Origin: Lindgomyces ingoldianus
Lineage: Eukaryota; Ascomycota; Dothideomycetes; Pleosporales; Lindgomycetaceae
Direction: 5' to 3'
DNA: 64,000 nt
Assembly: GCF_010093535.1 (NCBI RefSeq)
Contig: NW_022985176.1
Location: 162,545-226,544, forward strand
Shown here: positions 34,801 through 47,000 of the stretch, piece after piece
How positions within the stretch are numbered: position 1 is the first letter of the stretch
Layout: the number at the start of each line of letters is the position of its first letter
Notes under the pieces: generated by a model
What the model was told of the DNA's origin: nothing
What the model saw: the letters and a program-made list of their open reading frames with translations, nothing else
Database searches by the model: none
Made by a program: the position numbers and the translations under genes

Positions 34801-36895
34801 ATCTAGTAATTATATAGACATTATATTAAAAGCTTATTAGACTTATCTTAGAAAAAAACATGTAATAAGTTATAGTAGTTTTAAAAGACTATTATTTTTA
34901 AGTTAGTGTGTTTTTAGAGAGCTAAAGCTTAGTCTATATTAGAAATTATAACTGCGTAGATTTTATAATCTAGTTATTAAGCTAAGGTTATAAATAGGGC
35001 AGGTTTTATATAGTAGATGTCTATTTACTGTTTAAGTCTTAGTTTATGTTTAAATTAGGTAAGTAAAGGTTTTTTAAAGGCTTTTTTTTTTTAGGTTTAA
35101 GTAGTTATTAAATTATTTTATATAGCCTATCTTAGTAAAAGGCCTAGCTTATTAGCCTTACTTAAGTAGTTCTTTTTTAGGTTATTAACAAGTAGGTTTA
35201 GAGACCTTTTATATTAAGTGCTATTTAGGTGTTGTTTAGGTGTAAGCGTAAGCATACATCTTAGCATTAGAAAAAGTTAAAGTTTAAAACTTACTCTTAG
35301 TAATTAAAAGTAACTTTATGCTAATACAGCTATAGTTATTTTAGAATTAGGTTATAATATCTTATGTTTATTACATAGAGCTTAATCTACTCTTTATAGT
35401 GTTAGTAGGTAATTATAATAGTTGTAGTATAGAAAATAAAACCTTTTTTAAGTTATTTTTTATTAAATCTAGTTAAGTAAATTATTTAAGTAAGTAGTGT
35501 TAATTAAAGATTTAGTTTATGCGCTAGTTCTTTATTAATATAACTTATGCTATTTACTCCTAAGTTAATAAGAGCTTATATTAAGGCTAATATAGTTTTT
35601 TATTATAAACATATAGGAATATTAACTTAGTACTTCTAGTTATTAGTAGGGGACTTAGCCTATAGGTTAGTAAAGATCTAGTGTTAAATTAGTCCTAAGA
35701 GGCAACTTAGCCCTAGAACAAGCCTTTTTGTAGGCTCTTACTGCTATAGCTACAGCTACGTTAAGAGTAGTAAAAAAAATTAAGGCTTAAATATAAGTTA
35801 AAGCTCTTATAAAAATAAAATTAGAATAGTAAGAATCTTTAATAAGTGCTAGCAGCGCTACTTGTGTAGGCTTAAAAAAGAGGAATAAAGCAGTTTTAAA
35901 AAATATAACTATGCTTACTACACTTAAAGTATTAACTTTTTTTTTTATAATTTTTACACTTTTTAGAACTAACTAGAGCATAATTTAAATTAATTTTTAT
36001 TATATTAAAGTTCTTATTTATAACTGCGCTAGTTTAGGGGTGTATTAGGGCTTATACAAAGAAGAACCTTATGTTATTATTATAGGTAGTAATTAAGTTT
36101 ACATACATGTTAAAGTTATTTAGAAGGGGTTCTCCTACTATAGCGCGTTACAGTTTAGTTAAGAGGGAGTTATATAAGGCTATAATTAGACCTATCTTAT
36201 TTAGGCCTATATTAGATGTAAGTTAGCAGAACTTAGTAAAGTATAAAGTAAAGCTTTTTTTTTTTTATTATAAAGTGTTTAGGCAACTTAGAGCTATTAA
36301 CTTTTTATTTAAGTCTTTATAAGTTACTTACAGGAACACTATAAATTAATCTAAGTTAATAATATCTTTATTTATTAGTAAGTTAATTAAAGCTGTTATG
36401 TTATAGTTAAGTTAAAAGTAAGCATATAGTAACTAAAAGCATTTAGAGGGGAATTAGTCTACATTTCCTTTAAGTTTATATTAGAGCTTGTGTAAAAAGA
36501 AAAGTAGGTCTTTCTGTTTTTTATTAAACAGCAGGGGATTAAAGAGTTAGTTAGATTTTATTACTAAGTTAAAAAGGTTACAAGTTGTAAGCAGTATTAA
36601 GCAGAAAAAGGTTAAGCTATCTCTAGACTTCTAGGTAAGCTTTAAGGCTAGTAAGTTCTTAGTTCCTACTACTATAACAAAAGTTAAGGCAGAAATAGAC
36701 TGCTTAATAACATAAAGCTATTTTTTAAAGTCTTTTTAAAAAGCTTTAAAGCTTGTAATATAGCAGCTTTTTTATAAAGTAAGTGCTTTTTAAAAGGCTT
36801 TTTAGCTTACTTTAATAGCTAAAAGTTATATAAGTACTAAGCTTATTAAATTAGATTTAGAGGCTATTCTTAGCTAGAGTTTTAACATAACATAA

Positions 36896-37213
36896 TGTTA
36901 TAATTATGCACAAGTAAGGTTATAGAGCTTCACAGAGGTCTAGTTTAATTACTATGTAAGGTATTATAGTAGGTATAAAATGTTGTGTAAGGAACAGAAA
37001 AGTTTAGAAAAAAATTAGTAATTAAATACTTAGCTTAAAAGTCTAAGCGCTTTAAGTATAAATTAAGCCTGTTCTAGGTTTAGTTAGTGTTAAGGCAGTT
37101 TATGCTTAAGTTTATGTCTGTGTTGTGTTGTGTTTATGTTAGACGTGCACTAATAATACTCTAGTACGCGTCTAATACAGTTATGTCTGGGATCCGAGGA
37201 GGATACCGTGACA
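36896..37213 (-). repeat. 5' LTR of Gypsy-2
   Basis: 318 bp. The mutation pattern is the mirror of its partner: the inner (left) edge is mutated and the outer (right) edge is preserved, including GGGATCCGAGGAGG. Confidence 0.95.
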
Positions 37214-37218
37214 AAAGG

Positions 37219-40200
37219 TAGTAGTTAGACTTTACCTAGTTCTTTATCCTACAACAACTAGAACTAATATGTTATAAAAGACTTTTTTATTTAAAAGAGA
37301 GTAAAAGTTAATATTTTATAAGTTATTATTAAATTTTTTTTTTTTTATAAATTTAGTGTTTTTAGTTGCAGCAGTTAGCTGCCTTACACTTATAGTCTTT
37401 AACTAAATAATGTAATGTTAAGTAGTTTTTTTTTTAACTACTTTTTACTAAAAGTAGTAGAACTTATAGTTGTCTTATTCTTTACACTTTACTTATTCTT
37501 CCTGCTTATGCAGAGGGGTAGTTTAGCAAGTGTAATAGTTTGTAGTTTTGCAGGCTAAGGCTGTTCCTTACTATAGGCATCTGTTGTAGTTCTTTTTCTA
37601 TGTTAGCTACTAGCCTGCTTAGTGCTTATTGTCCTAATGTTTAACACAGTAACACTGTGTGCATTAGTACTAAGGGTATAGGCAATTATTAGGTCTATAT
37701 AGGGTGTTAAGGGGGCTTTTCTAAGTCTACTAAGGGTATTCTTAAGTTTGTACTATCTGTACAGGATGCGCTTTCTATTAGCAATTGTTAGTGCTGTAGG
37801 CGTTGCTTCTGCAGAGTACGCACTAACTATAGCTTTGTTGCATTACTAGAGCCTTCTTGCTAATTATAAGGCTTAGAAGTAGCGTCTTAGGTTTTCTAAG
37901 TGCTAGTTCTAGGACTTTAAACCTAGTAGGCCTGCCTAGTCCTTCTAGCTTCTAGTCTCTAATTTTTACAAAAAACTACTATTATTTTTTTTATCTATAA
38001 TATTATACTTAACTTTAGCTAACGTACCTAACGGGTTGGCCGGCCACACGGGTTGGCCGGCCACTTTTGCCAAGCCCCCACTAACCTCTACCTATCTACA
38101 TAATGCCTTAACAACAACACTAGATTAAATCTTCTAAAGAACGTTAGATATAGCTTGCTTTTTAGGCTCTTAAATAAGACTTAAAACTCTTCTTGCAACG
38201 CGCTGCAGCTATCTATAATGTCTCTTACACAACACTAAGCAATTAACGCGCTAGACAGCCTTTATAAGCAGAATGCTGGCCTAAATTAAGGAATCTAACT
38301 AAGCTTAAAGAGGAGGTAGTTATTAAGTACATACTTAAGCTTATTACGCGCAGATTTCTCCCTAGGCTTGCAGCTGTAGCTAATATAGCTAATTCCTTGC
38401 CTGTAGAGCGTAATCTAGGCTAGGTTAGCTTAAACTAGACTAGTATGTAGGTTAAGCACTGCTCTAAGTTTATAATAAAGTTTAATTATAAGTATAATTA
38501 TAAGAGAGCGCTTTATAAGGATCTAGAGGTTATCTAGGGCTAGTTTCGCCTAGTAGCTAACATAAAAGCTAAGTACAGTATCTAGGATAAAGACAGGTAT
38601 AACTTTAACAAGTTAAGCTTTATAATAGGCTAGATATTAACTAGAGCAGTTATTATAGCTTTAGAGAGATAAGGACAGCTAAAGGTAATATAGTAAGGTA
38701 ATAAGAAGTAGACAATAGTTATCTAAGGCATTAACGCAATAAGGTGGGCTATAAAATTATAAAGCTTTAAGTAGCAAATAAAGCTGCTATGTAACGTAAA
38801 TTGCATAAAAAGAAGCAGATTTAGGCAGAAAAGACTTTAATAGTTAAGAATAGGGCTTGTCTAACTGCTCTAAAGGAGTTTAGAGCGCGTAGTAATAGGA
38901 AGAAGCTAAAGACACAAGTGCGCGCTAAAGGAGGTAAGCTAAGTTAAAGGTAATGCAGGTAGTGCAATTAAACTAGGCATAACTTGCGTACATGTAAGCA
39001 AGTAGTAGAAGTAGACTCTAAATAATATCTTGTGTTGTATTACTTTATACAGGGCTAAAGTGGGCTGTTTTGCAAGAGAATAGGGTGGTTTTAGTGGGGG
39101 CTTGGCAAAAGTGGCCGGCCAACCTGTGTGGCCGGCCAACCCGTTAGGTACGTTATTTATTATATTATATTAAAAGTAAGGTAGTTATTACTAATATTTA
39201 TCTAGTAAAGCAAGACTATATAATAGCTTAAGTAGTTATACTATAGTCTACACTTCTAGCATTTACATTCCTAAAATTATTAGAAAAGTTCTTATACTAA
39301 GGTGCTAGAGGTCTAGTTTTAAAGAGGGAACTACTTTTTCTTTTTCTTAATATTTATAATGTATCCTTAGATCTAAGTCTTCTCTTTATATTTTTTAAGA
39401 ATTATAAGATTCTGTAACACTATGTCTAAGCTACTAAAGTTTTATATAGTTACTTTTTAATACACCTTAAAATAGTTACTTAAAAAGTAGTTCTCTTTGT
39501 ATTACTAGTAGAGTCTATTATTTAATTTTTCTAAGATTTCTTCTTTTATAAGGCTATATTTAGCAGTAATAGCTTTTTTTATTATAGTAGTATTTTTATT
39601 CTCTTCTTTTTAAAAGTTTAGGTAATTTTAGCAGAAGTGTTCTACTTTTTTATAGTTTAAGTAGGCCTTGTTTTCTAACTACTTTTATTATTCCTTTATT
39701 AATAGTAGCCTTTTACGCCTTAAAACTTAGTTCTTTCTTAAAAAGAGGCTTTATATATGCTTTACATAACTAAAGTTTATTAGTTTTTTATTATATTATA
39801 AAAGCCTTTTTTTTTTTAGAATAAACTTTAGTTTTTATAAAGTTTTTTTTTTTTTATTCTCTTTTACATTCTCTATAGCAGTTATTATAAGTTGTTACTT
39901 TTATAATATAATTATTAAAAGTAGTTAGCTTATTTATGTGCATAAATTTATCTTTTACTTTATTATTTAATCTATTATAAAACATATAGCATAGGGCCTT
40001 TTAGTTGCTCTATCTGCAGATAGCTAGCTGTTCTCTAAAGCAGGCAGCATAGTTCTAGACTATTTTATTTGCTTATTTTATAGTATCTAGCTTATTAGCT
40101 ATAATTCTTTTCTTATCTAAAGTTTTATAAATAGCTGTTAGGGCTGCTTTAAAATTTTTAAAGCTACTAAACACTTTCTTTATTTTAAAGTTAAGTAGTA

Positions 40201-40781
40201 TACTATTAGCTCTAAAATCTATCTAATTATCTGCGTGTAGTTAGAACTAAATTACAGGAGGTTCTTCTAGGTGTAATCTTATCTAGGATATTATTTCTAT
40301 GTTAGTTTAAAATGCTCTTTAATTATATTACATATAAAAGTAATATTTTATAAAAAATAGTTAAAGATCTTTTAGTCATCTTTTAAAAGGCTTTAAAAGG
40401 GCTAGTCTTAAAGTCTTTTTAGCTATGTTACTTACTTTTTTAGTAAAGATGTTTTAAACTTTTGCTAGCTTTACTTATAGTTTATGTATTTAGTAGGCAT
40501 AATTAGTAGCTTCTTAGAGGCCTAATAATCTAGAAGACTTTTATAATTCTATTACTTTCTAGTAAAAGGTAGTAACTTTTTATTAGAGGTTTACTAATTT
40601 ACTAATTTTTTTACTAATTTGCTAGAGTTTTTTAATGTTATTCTAGATTATGTTAATTTGTTCTACTAAGATAGCTTTGCTTTAACTAGGAACCTCTGTA
40701 GATCCTAATAGGGCTGTGTAGGCTATGTTAGAATCTGTATTGTGTTGTGTAGTTATACTTTTTAGAGGGGGTAGTGTTTAA
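37219..40781 (-). pseudogene. Gypsy-1 gag/leader remnant
   Basis: RIP-degraded minus-strand coding adjoins the 5' LTR. Near 40640-40740 it reads DSNIAYTALLGSTEVPS, then a stop, then KAILVEQINII, plausible as a gag N terminus with few stops. It is interrupted at 38022-39153 by a deleted Fot1. No zinc knuckle could be confirmed. Confidence 0.55.
38022..39153 (+). mobile_element. Internally deleted Fot1/pogo-like element, family B, copy 2
   Basis: 1132 bp, TA-flanked, with ends ACGTACCTAACGGGTTGGCC and its inverse and GGCCGGCC-containing subterminal units. It has the same internal structure as 8378-9526: N-terminal half joined to the basic C-terminal tail, catalytic core missing. It is less mutated than copy 1, for example NFNKLSFIIG retained. 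Confidence 0.85.
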
Positions 40782-41396
40782 TGTTACAATCCTTGCTTTA
40801 GGGAAGCGCTTAGGTCTAATTATATTCTTAGGGGTGAGTAGGACAGGTAGCAAGAGGCTAATCTAGTAGGGTGTACAGTCCCACGTACAGGCTAATAGGC
40901 TAGTGGAGGAGGGGAGAGTGACCAGATTGTGGTTTGCCCTGTATGCAGCAGTATAGAGGCTAGGCTAAACAGTCCTGTTAGACAGAATTAGAGGTATATA
41001 TAGTGCAAGATATACAAATAGTATTGCAGCTTGTTGTAAAGCTAAATGCTACTTAGTCTATGTAGAGATAAACTAAACATTAAACACACCTTCTAAAGGT
41101 TATTTAATGTAGAAACTATATACATGTGTAAGGACTGCTAAGGCAAGTTTAGACAAGTTTAACAAGTTTAGCTGTTCTTGCTGTATTGCTAACTTGTTTA
41201 AGCTTGCTAAACTTGCTAAGGCCTTCTTAGGACTTGCGTCCTACTTTCCTATTAGACAACGCATTCTTCTATTACCGCAGGCAACCGTGCTGCCTCCGTG
41301 TCGTCCGACTGGTCCATAAGCGAGCCCTGTCCCAATCCAGCTAGATTGTGGAGCACTGCTGGTGGAGTTACGCTGGTCCAACCGTAGACCGTAACA
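40782..41396 (-). repeat. 5' LTR of Gypsy-1
   Basis: 615 bp. Its outer (right) 170 bp is nearly unmutated (for example CCTCCGTGTCGTCCGACTGG). Its inner edge carries more C-to-T and G-to-A changes than the partner LTR. Confidence 0.95.
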
Positions 41397-42785
41397 GATA
41401 GAATAGTAGGTAGCATAGATAGCACTAAGAGCAAGCTTTTAGAGAAAGATAGAAGTGTATTGTAAGAGAGACAAATCGCTGCTAAGCCTCGCTTGTTAGG
41501 ATTTATGCTTATATACAAAGCACAGGTCATGTGACCTCTAAACAGGTAAGGGGAGGCTATACTAGCCTGTTCTAGGACATCTAGCGTTATATTATCCCCC
41601 CTTATAGTAGTTCTATAACTTAGAGGATAAAACAGATAATAATAAGCCTAAGTAGCATAATAAAGTGTTATATAATGCTTTAAAAGCTTACTTTTACCTA
41701 TTTTAGTTAACTTTATATAAGTTTATTTAAAAATAACTTAGAGTTATTAAGTAAAAGTAAAGTAAAAGTATAAAGTAAAAGTAAAAGTAAAATAGTAGTA
41801 TATTTTACGCTAATAAAGTAGTAGTTAGGATAGTATATATAGAGTCTAACTATTTAAAAAGTCTATCTTCTTTACACCTTTGCCCTCTTTATAGGTTAGA
41901 ATTTAGAAAATTTTAAACTTTTTAAAGTAAGTATATTTTAAGCTACTTTAGCGTAATCTAGCCTAAAAGAGTGCTAATAAGCTTTAATAGTCTTATCTTA
42001 CTTTACTTACGCCTACTTATTACTTACTTTACTTTTAGCTTTTTCTTTTATGCTTAACTTTACTTAATAACTTAAAAATAAACCTTTATAGGTTACTTTA
42101 TTATAATTTAGCTATAGTTTTTTTTAAAAAAATTAATTAGCCTTAGCTAATATAAACTTATATTTTAATAACTCTTATATTTAATATGTTAACAAAATGT
42201 TCTATAAGAGCATTATAAATAAAAGTAGTAGTTGGGCATCCTAGACAGGTAATACTTTGAACTAGACCTACAGCATACTAGACCCGTCGCTACCAGCGCT
42301 GCCGTGCCTGACTCTCTAGAGAAGTATATAGCCAGTTGTAGAAGCCCTCTTTAGATAGCAGAGGATCGCCTTAGAAATTAGGCGGGTACTAATTGTACTC
42401 CTATGTCACAGTCACGCCCTTGTTAGTTAATACACCTCTTGATTGCAAAGTGTATACCCTGTTTTTTACACTAACACTCTCTTACTCTCATTTGCTCACG
42501 CTCTGATTTGTACAATTTCATTTAAGGATTATGAAGGCGCTGGGAAGAGATCTATAGAGATGGGCGCAGAATTAGGGACTCTCAGAGTTTGTATTAAAAT
42601 ATCATTCAGTATGCGAGGGGAGAGAACAGTAGCACATGTAATATATCTCAGGGCTAAATATCAAAAATTTAAACAAAATGAGGGTGTAATGTAGTGTGTG
42701 GTACTTTCTCACGTACCGAAAATGGCAATTCAGGTATTATCAAAAGAATTTCTAACAATTATCGCGGGAACTCCGTGAATTCGGG
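41397..42785. other. AT-rich flank and transition to gene island
   Basis: After the GATAG duplication come about 200 bp of mixed composition, then AT-rich DNA with a GTAAAA-type simple tract (about 41745-41800). Normal composition returns from about 42.23 kb. I see no supported gene. A short open frame at 42443-42694 has no recognisable features. Confidence 0.45.
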
Positions 42786-42809
42786 ATGAGGGCAACAGAC
42801 ATTGATGAC

Positions 42810-43724
42810 TCATTCTTCGACGTCCTCATCATCATGTTGTACCTTGCCAAACTTCCAATCAACATAGTTTTGGGGGAACTGTATCTCAACCAAATCCTTC
42901 AATTTATCCTCGCTCTTGTATTCATCCAAAGTTTCCGGGGGAATTGGTTCCTCTGCCTGCTCATTCTCCTCTGGATCATAAGTCATTGGTTCTGAGAATA
43001 CGCTGTCCCACCACATAGGCAAGGAGTTAGCTAGAGCCCAGGTCTTATCGACTTCGACGTGGACCTTGGCGTTGCAAATGAATTCGTCTTCCCACGGGCG
43101 GATTAAAATTGCGACTATGTGGCAGACTGGAGGCACGCCATTCTTGACAATGCTACCTTTAACGGGGCCCGAAGCTTCAAATGTCCATAGACCTGCGTTT
43201 GGAGTTCGACCGCGCTGAGTGGAGGAGTGTCTAGTGCCAGTGGCGAGGGCATAGAACTCGAGTGGCTGATCTAACTCCTGCTCCCGACTTCCTTCGAACC
43301 CGCCTTCTGCATGTGCCATGTCGGCGCCAACTTTTACACCAAATTTGCTGCCTCTGTGTGATTTGAATTTGGCAGATCCTTGTTTGCATTCGAGTTTGAA
43401 CCCTCGCTCTCCGGGACAGGTTTTGAGGAGTCGCGGGTCTGGGTCCGCTTTGGCAGCGGCCTTCTTCCGAAACACGAGCTCAACCTCCAGTTTTGATATC
43501 GGTCTTGCGCGCGACGCAACCGCAACGACCTTGTAGACAAGTAGGCTTGCCTTCTCTTTCTTGTCGTTCACCATCATATGCCCATGCACCGCGATATACG
43601 ATGTCACCTCATACCTGACACCACCTCGTTTCCCCTTCGCGAGATATTCCCCGAAATCCTTCCCATGAAGCGTTCCATCTAGCGAAGGGTCCGATTCAAA
43701 CTCGAGGGCGATAGTTTGAGGCAT
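42810..43724 (-). CDS. Soluble protein of unknown family, divergent from the ankyrin-subtilase gene
   Basis: I do not recognise this protein. The frame stays open up to 43907, but the ATG at 43724 (MPQTIALEFESD, 304 aa) is the likelier start. The extra N-terminal 61 residues look non-coding in character. There is no signal peptide and no membrane segment. The middle (FKLECKQGSAKFKSHRGSKF) is Gly/Lys-rich and probably beta-structured. The C-terminal 60 residues are strongly acidic (PEENEQAEEPIPPE and DDEDVEE). It lies head-to-head with the ankyrin-subtilase gene across 314 bp, which suggests shared regulation, and is followed by the NLR gene. It shows no RIP damage despite lying about 1.4 kb from a transposon stack. 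Confidence 0.75.
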   Translation of the reverse strand: MPQTIALEFESDPSLDGTLHGKDFGEYLAKGKRGGVRYEVTSYIAVHGHMMVNDKKEKASLLVYKVVAVASRARPISKLEVELVFRKKAAAKADPDPRLLKTCPGERGFKLECKQGSAKFKSHRGSKFGVKVGADMAHAEGGFEGSREQELDQPLEFYALATGTRHSSTQRGRTPNAGLWTFEASGPVKGSIVKNGVPPVCHIVAILIRPWEDEFICNAKVHVEVDKTWALANSLPMWWDSVFSEPMTYDPEENEQAEEPIPPETLDEYKSEDKLKDLVEIQFPQNYVDWKFGKVQHDDEDVEE

Positions 43725-44038
43725 ATTCTCGTACCGAACGGTCTTAAAAAGATAGAAGCGTCTGATCCGGAGGAGCGCGCTCGTAAGTACGTCGTGCTTA
43801 GATGCCTTATGTTGGGTGATGGAGCATAAAACACAACCGGTATGCGAAAAGTGGGATTTGAGCACTGGGGTAGCGATAAGTGGCCCGATAATTAGGCTGA
43901 AAAGCAATGCATCGAAGGGTGGGGCAGAAAAAGCAGAGAGAGCAGAGCCTTAGCCTTGTCGAATTTTGGATGCCCACAACCTCGACACCTTGACTATTTA
44001 CTACCCAGCTGTACATTTATTCAGAAAGCACTGGCGCG
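43725..44038. promoter_or_regulatory. Shared divergent promoter region
   Basis: 314 bp separate the two divergent start codons. No certain TATA box or repeated operator-like motif was picked out. The call rests on gene orientation only. Confidence 0.4.
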
Positions 44039-47000
44039 ATGATAGCTTCGCGGAGTCACTATCTCGATCGTTCTCTATGCGATAAGATCATACGTGAAGA
44101 GCTGGAAGCCCTGAAAGAGTGGCTTGAAACATATCCTCAGAGGGATAGGGATCTCCTTGGTTATGCTTGTTACGCGATATCGAGCTTCAGCCTCCAGTCA
44201 TTCGATTTAATTTTTGGCTACTATGGACTGGAACCCCTCGAAACTGGGATTATGGCGACCGAAAACCCTCTTTGGGAAGCAATTCGCTGTTACAAAGAGT
44301 GTCACGGTCCTAGAGAAAAGCGCGGTCCCTACATCCTTCATCATGTACTAAAATCTATGGGCACTCCTGACATCATCAAGAAATGGGCATTACTTCCAGC
44401 CGAAAATGGGCGCTGTGCATTGCACCTTGCGGCGGAGATGGGCGTTTTTGAACCCTTCGCCCGTCTGAAGGAAAACGGGTTCGAGATATGTCGAGTCAGC
44501 GACCACCAAGGCGCAACCCCACTTCATCTGGCAGCATCTCAAGGAAAAATCAAAATCTTAAGAATGATTCTGAAATGGTCTTTCGATCATTCGGCTGATA
44601 ATGATGGCGATACTGTGCTTCACTGGGCTGTTAAAAGATCTCTAGATAAGGCCGCAGTTCGCGAAATTCTGGAATGGAAACCAGCACTTATCGAGGTCTG
44701 CAACAAAAAGGGCGAATCTCCTCTTAGTGGTCTTTTGGCTAAGACAAGGCGAGAACGGCTATTTGAACGATCCGCTTTGAGCACAGAGGGAAGCCTTAGT
44801 CACTCCAACACAAAAGTCGTAGAATTTCTAATCGCGCATGCACTCCAATACTGTCAGAGCATGGCATCTGTAAGGCTGGCGGTTGGAAATAGTATGTGTC
44901 ATGTCCCTTTACAAACCTGCCGAAATTTGCTCACTCTCTTCAGATAATCGTAAGTACTAATTCTCAACGCTTGCGCGCTCCGAAATCAGTGACACCAACC
45001 TAGCTGAGGACCTGTACTTTGATATCGGCTTTTTGACAGATCCTGCCACAAGGTTCTCACTATACCTCCAGGAGAGAAGACAGTGGAGGGAATGGCCAAC
45101 CGATGAGGTCCATTCTCCCCAAAGCCATGACGTCCAGCTACTTCCTTTCCTGAAATATGTCAGGCTACCCGACTTGAAATGTCATCCCAGCCAACCGTGC
45201 AGAGTGAATCCTTCAGGCGGTCGGTTATCGCCTGAGGCGAACGACGTTTTTGACTATCTTCGCGAGAGATCTGTAGCCTATATTGACGAAATTAACGTCC
45301 CTGATTGTCCCTTTCATCCCCATTCGAACGAGCAAATTAAGAGTTCCCTTTCAAACCTCCAAGTGAGATCGATACGATGGAGAAAATTCGACCTCAGCCT
45401 GTCTTCGCTACATGACACATTTCGCAAGGCAGGGGTGGAGCGATTGCACCTGTATTCATCTGGCAACGACGATGTTCTGGGATACTGGGCGACTCTCGGA
45501 GCTCCGAAACTTCAGGTTTGTCACAACCTATACTATTTTCAGGTCCCCTGACACTAAATACATCACAGCTTCAATCCCTAAATGTCTTAATCGGACGTGT
45601 AAGTGTCATTTATTTTCTGCTTGGGTTATACCTCTCGATTCCCCATGGCCATGTGTTATACTGCTTCTGAACATCACTACTTTCCCAGGGGACATGGTAC
45701 CGCACAGCATTTCAAGATGATATACGCTGAACCAAGATAGACCGAAATTGGCCACATCAAAGACGAACACACCATTGAGAACATCGAAGAGACGTGGAAT
45801 GCGCGGTTCCGCGACACAGTGCATCGTCACCACAAAAAACGTCCGGCAACGGCAACGGCAGCTGACCGTTGTGAACAGTGTAGGGCTGCAGTCGCAGTCA
45901 AAGTTGAAAAACCTCTCTGGGAACCACTAGAGAGCCATAACGCGCTACGAGCATGGGATTTGGATGCACCTAAAGCACTGTAAGCTAAGCTCGAATGTTT
46001 ATTCGCACAGGGACAAATCCTAAAGCTAATATCCATCTGAAGCAACGCAAAGTCCGTTGTCCTTGAGATGAATCCGTTTCTCAACTTCTTAGAAGCCCTT
46101 CGAAACTCCGAGGCCTTGAAAAATGAGACCGATTATTGCCGGAGACATCCAATAAAGGTCGCTATAATCGACTCCGGTGTATTTCCACTTTCCAATTCAT
46201 TATATAAAACCGAAGGTCGATCCTTCGTCGAAGACGACAGGAGCGACATGGAGCCCGTGGATACGCATTGGCATTCCCCATCTAACCCTCATGGCACTAT
46301 GGTGGCAAGACTTATTCAACAGATGAATCCCTGGTCCAAACTTTACGTAGGAAGTGTTAAACACGGCCTTGACGCAGGAGGTGTTCAGCTGGACAAAGTG
46401 ATAAAGGTGGGATGAACCCCCCCAAACTAGATATGTTGCATCAGATGGTAACTAATTTCGGTAGGCTCTTAAATGGGCCCAGGACCAAGAGGTGGATATT
46501 GTTTGCCTTAGTTGGGCTATAGAGAAGAGGAGCCTTGGAGCCTACGAAAGTACTCTCCAGGAAGAAATAGGCAAGGCAAGCCGCAAGGCGCTCATCTTCG
46601 CTTCTACCAAAGATAGTGGTGCGGCTGGAACTGGCCTTGACAGTCCTTATCCAGCAAATTCGCGAGATGTCTTTGCAATCACTGCAGCTGACTTCGACGG
46701 TGATCCCTGTGAGAAGGCGGAAAAAGAGCCTACCGATTTCTACTTACCCTCGCAAATGTTGGAAGTAGATGGTCTTCCCAAGTATCTTCTACCCTCAGGC
46801 TCAAAGACTGCTGAAGGTAGTTCTTACGCTACGGCTTTAGCCGCTGGACTCGCTGCCCTGCTCCTCCTATGTGTCCAGATGTCCTATCATTCTGGGGAAA
46901 AAGATGCTCAGGAGGAGGCATTGATTGATGAGATCAAGAAGTATAGGGGTGGAAACATGGACCAGTTCTTCAAGGGCCTTTGCCATCGCGACAATCCGAA

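Larger units (their letters stand above)
31550..37213 (-). mobile_element. Gypsy-2: complete LTR retrotransposon nested in Gypsy-1
   Basis: LTRs at 31550-31867 and 36896-37213 (both 318 bp), with target duplication AAAGG at 31545-31549 and 37214-37218. The LTR reads TGTCACGATTGTGC...CCGTGACA where least mutated. A polypurine tract (AAAGGGGGGGG on the minus strand) adjoins the left LTR, so coding is on the minus strand. Degenerate RT reads DVFCTAYINNILIYSNSLL near 34290-34350. The integrase signature near 32660-32760 reads STAFYLETNS. The element is inactive through RIP-type stops. A run of C (31868-31880) is part of the polypurine tract. Confidence 0.95.
25449..41396 (-). mobile_element. Gypsy-1: LTR retrotransposon carrying four nested insertions
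   Basis: Two 615-bp LTRs (25449-26063, 40782-41396) and a perfect 5-bp target duplication GATAG (25444-25448, 41397-41401) define the element. A polypurine tract (GGGAGGAGGGG on the minus strand) lies just inside the left LTR, so that is the 3' LTR. Inserted into it are a fold-back Fot1 (27642-28741), a solo LTR (30653-30942), Gypsy-2 (31550-37213) and a deleted Fot1-B (38022-39153). Removing these leaves about 7.8 kb, a normal Gypsy size. Heavy RIP-type mutation makes it inactive, except near the two outer LTR edges. Confidence 0.95.
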
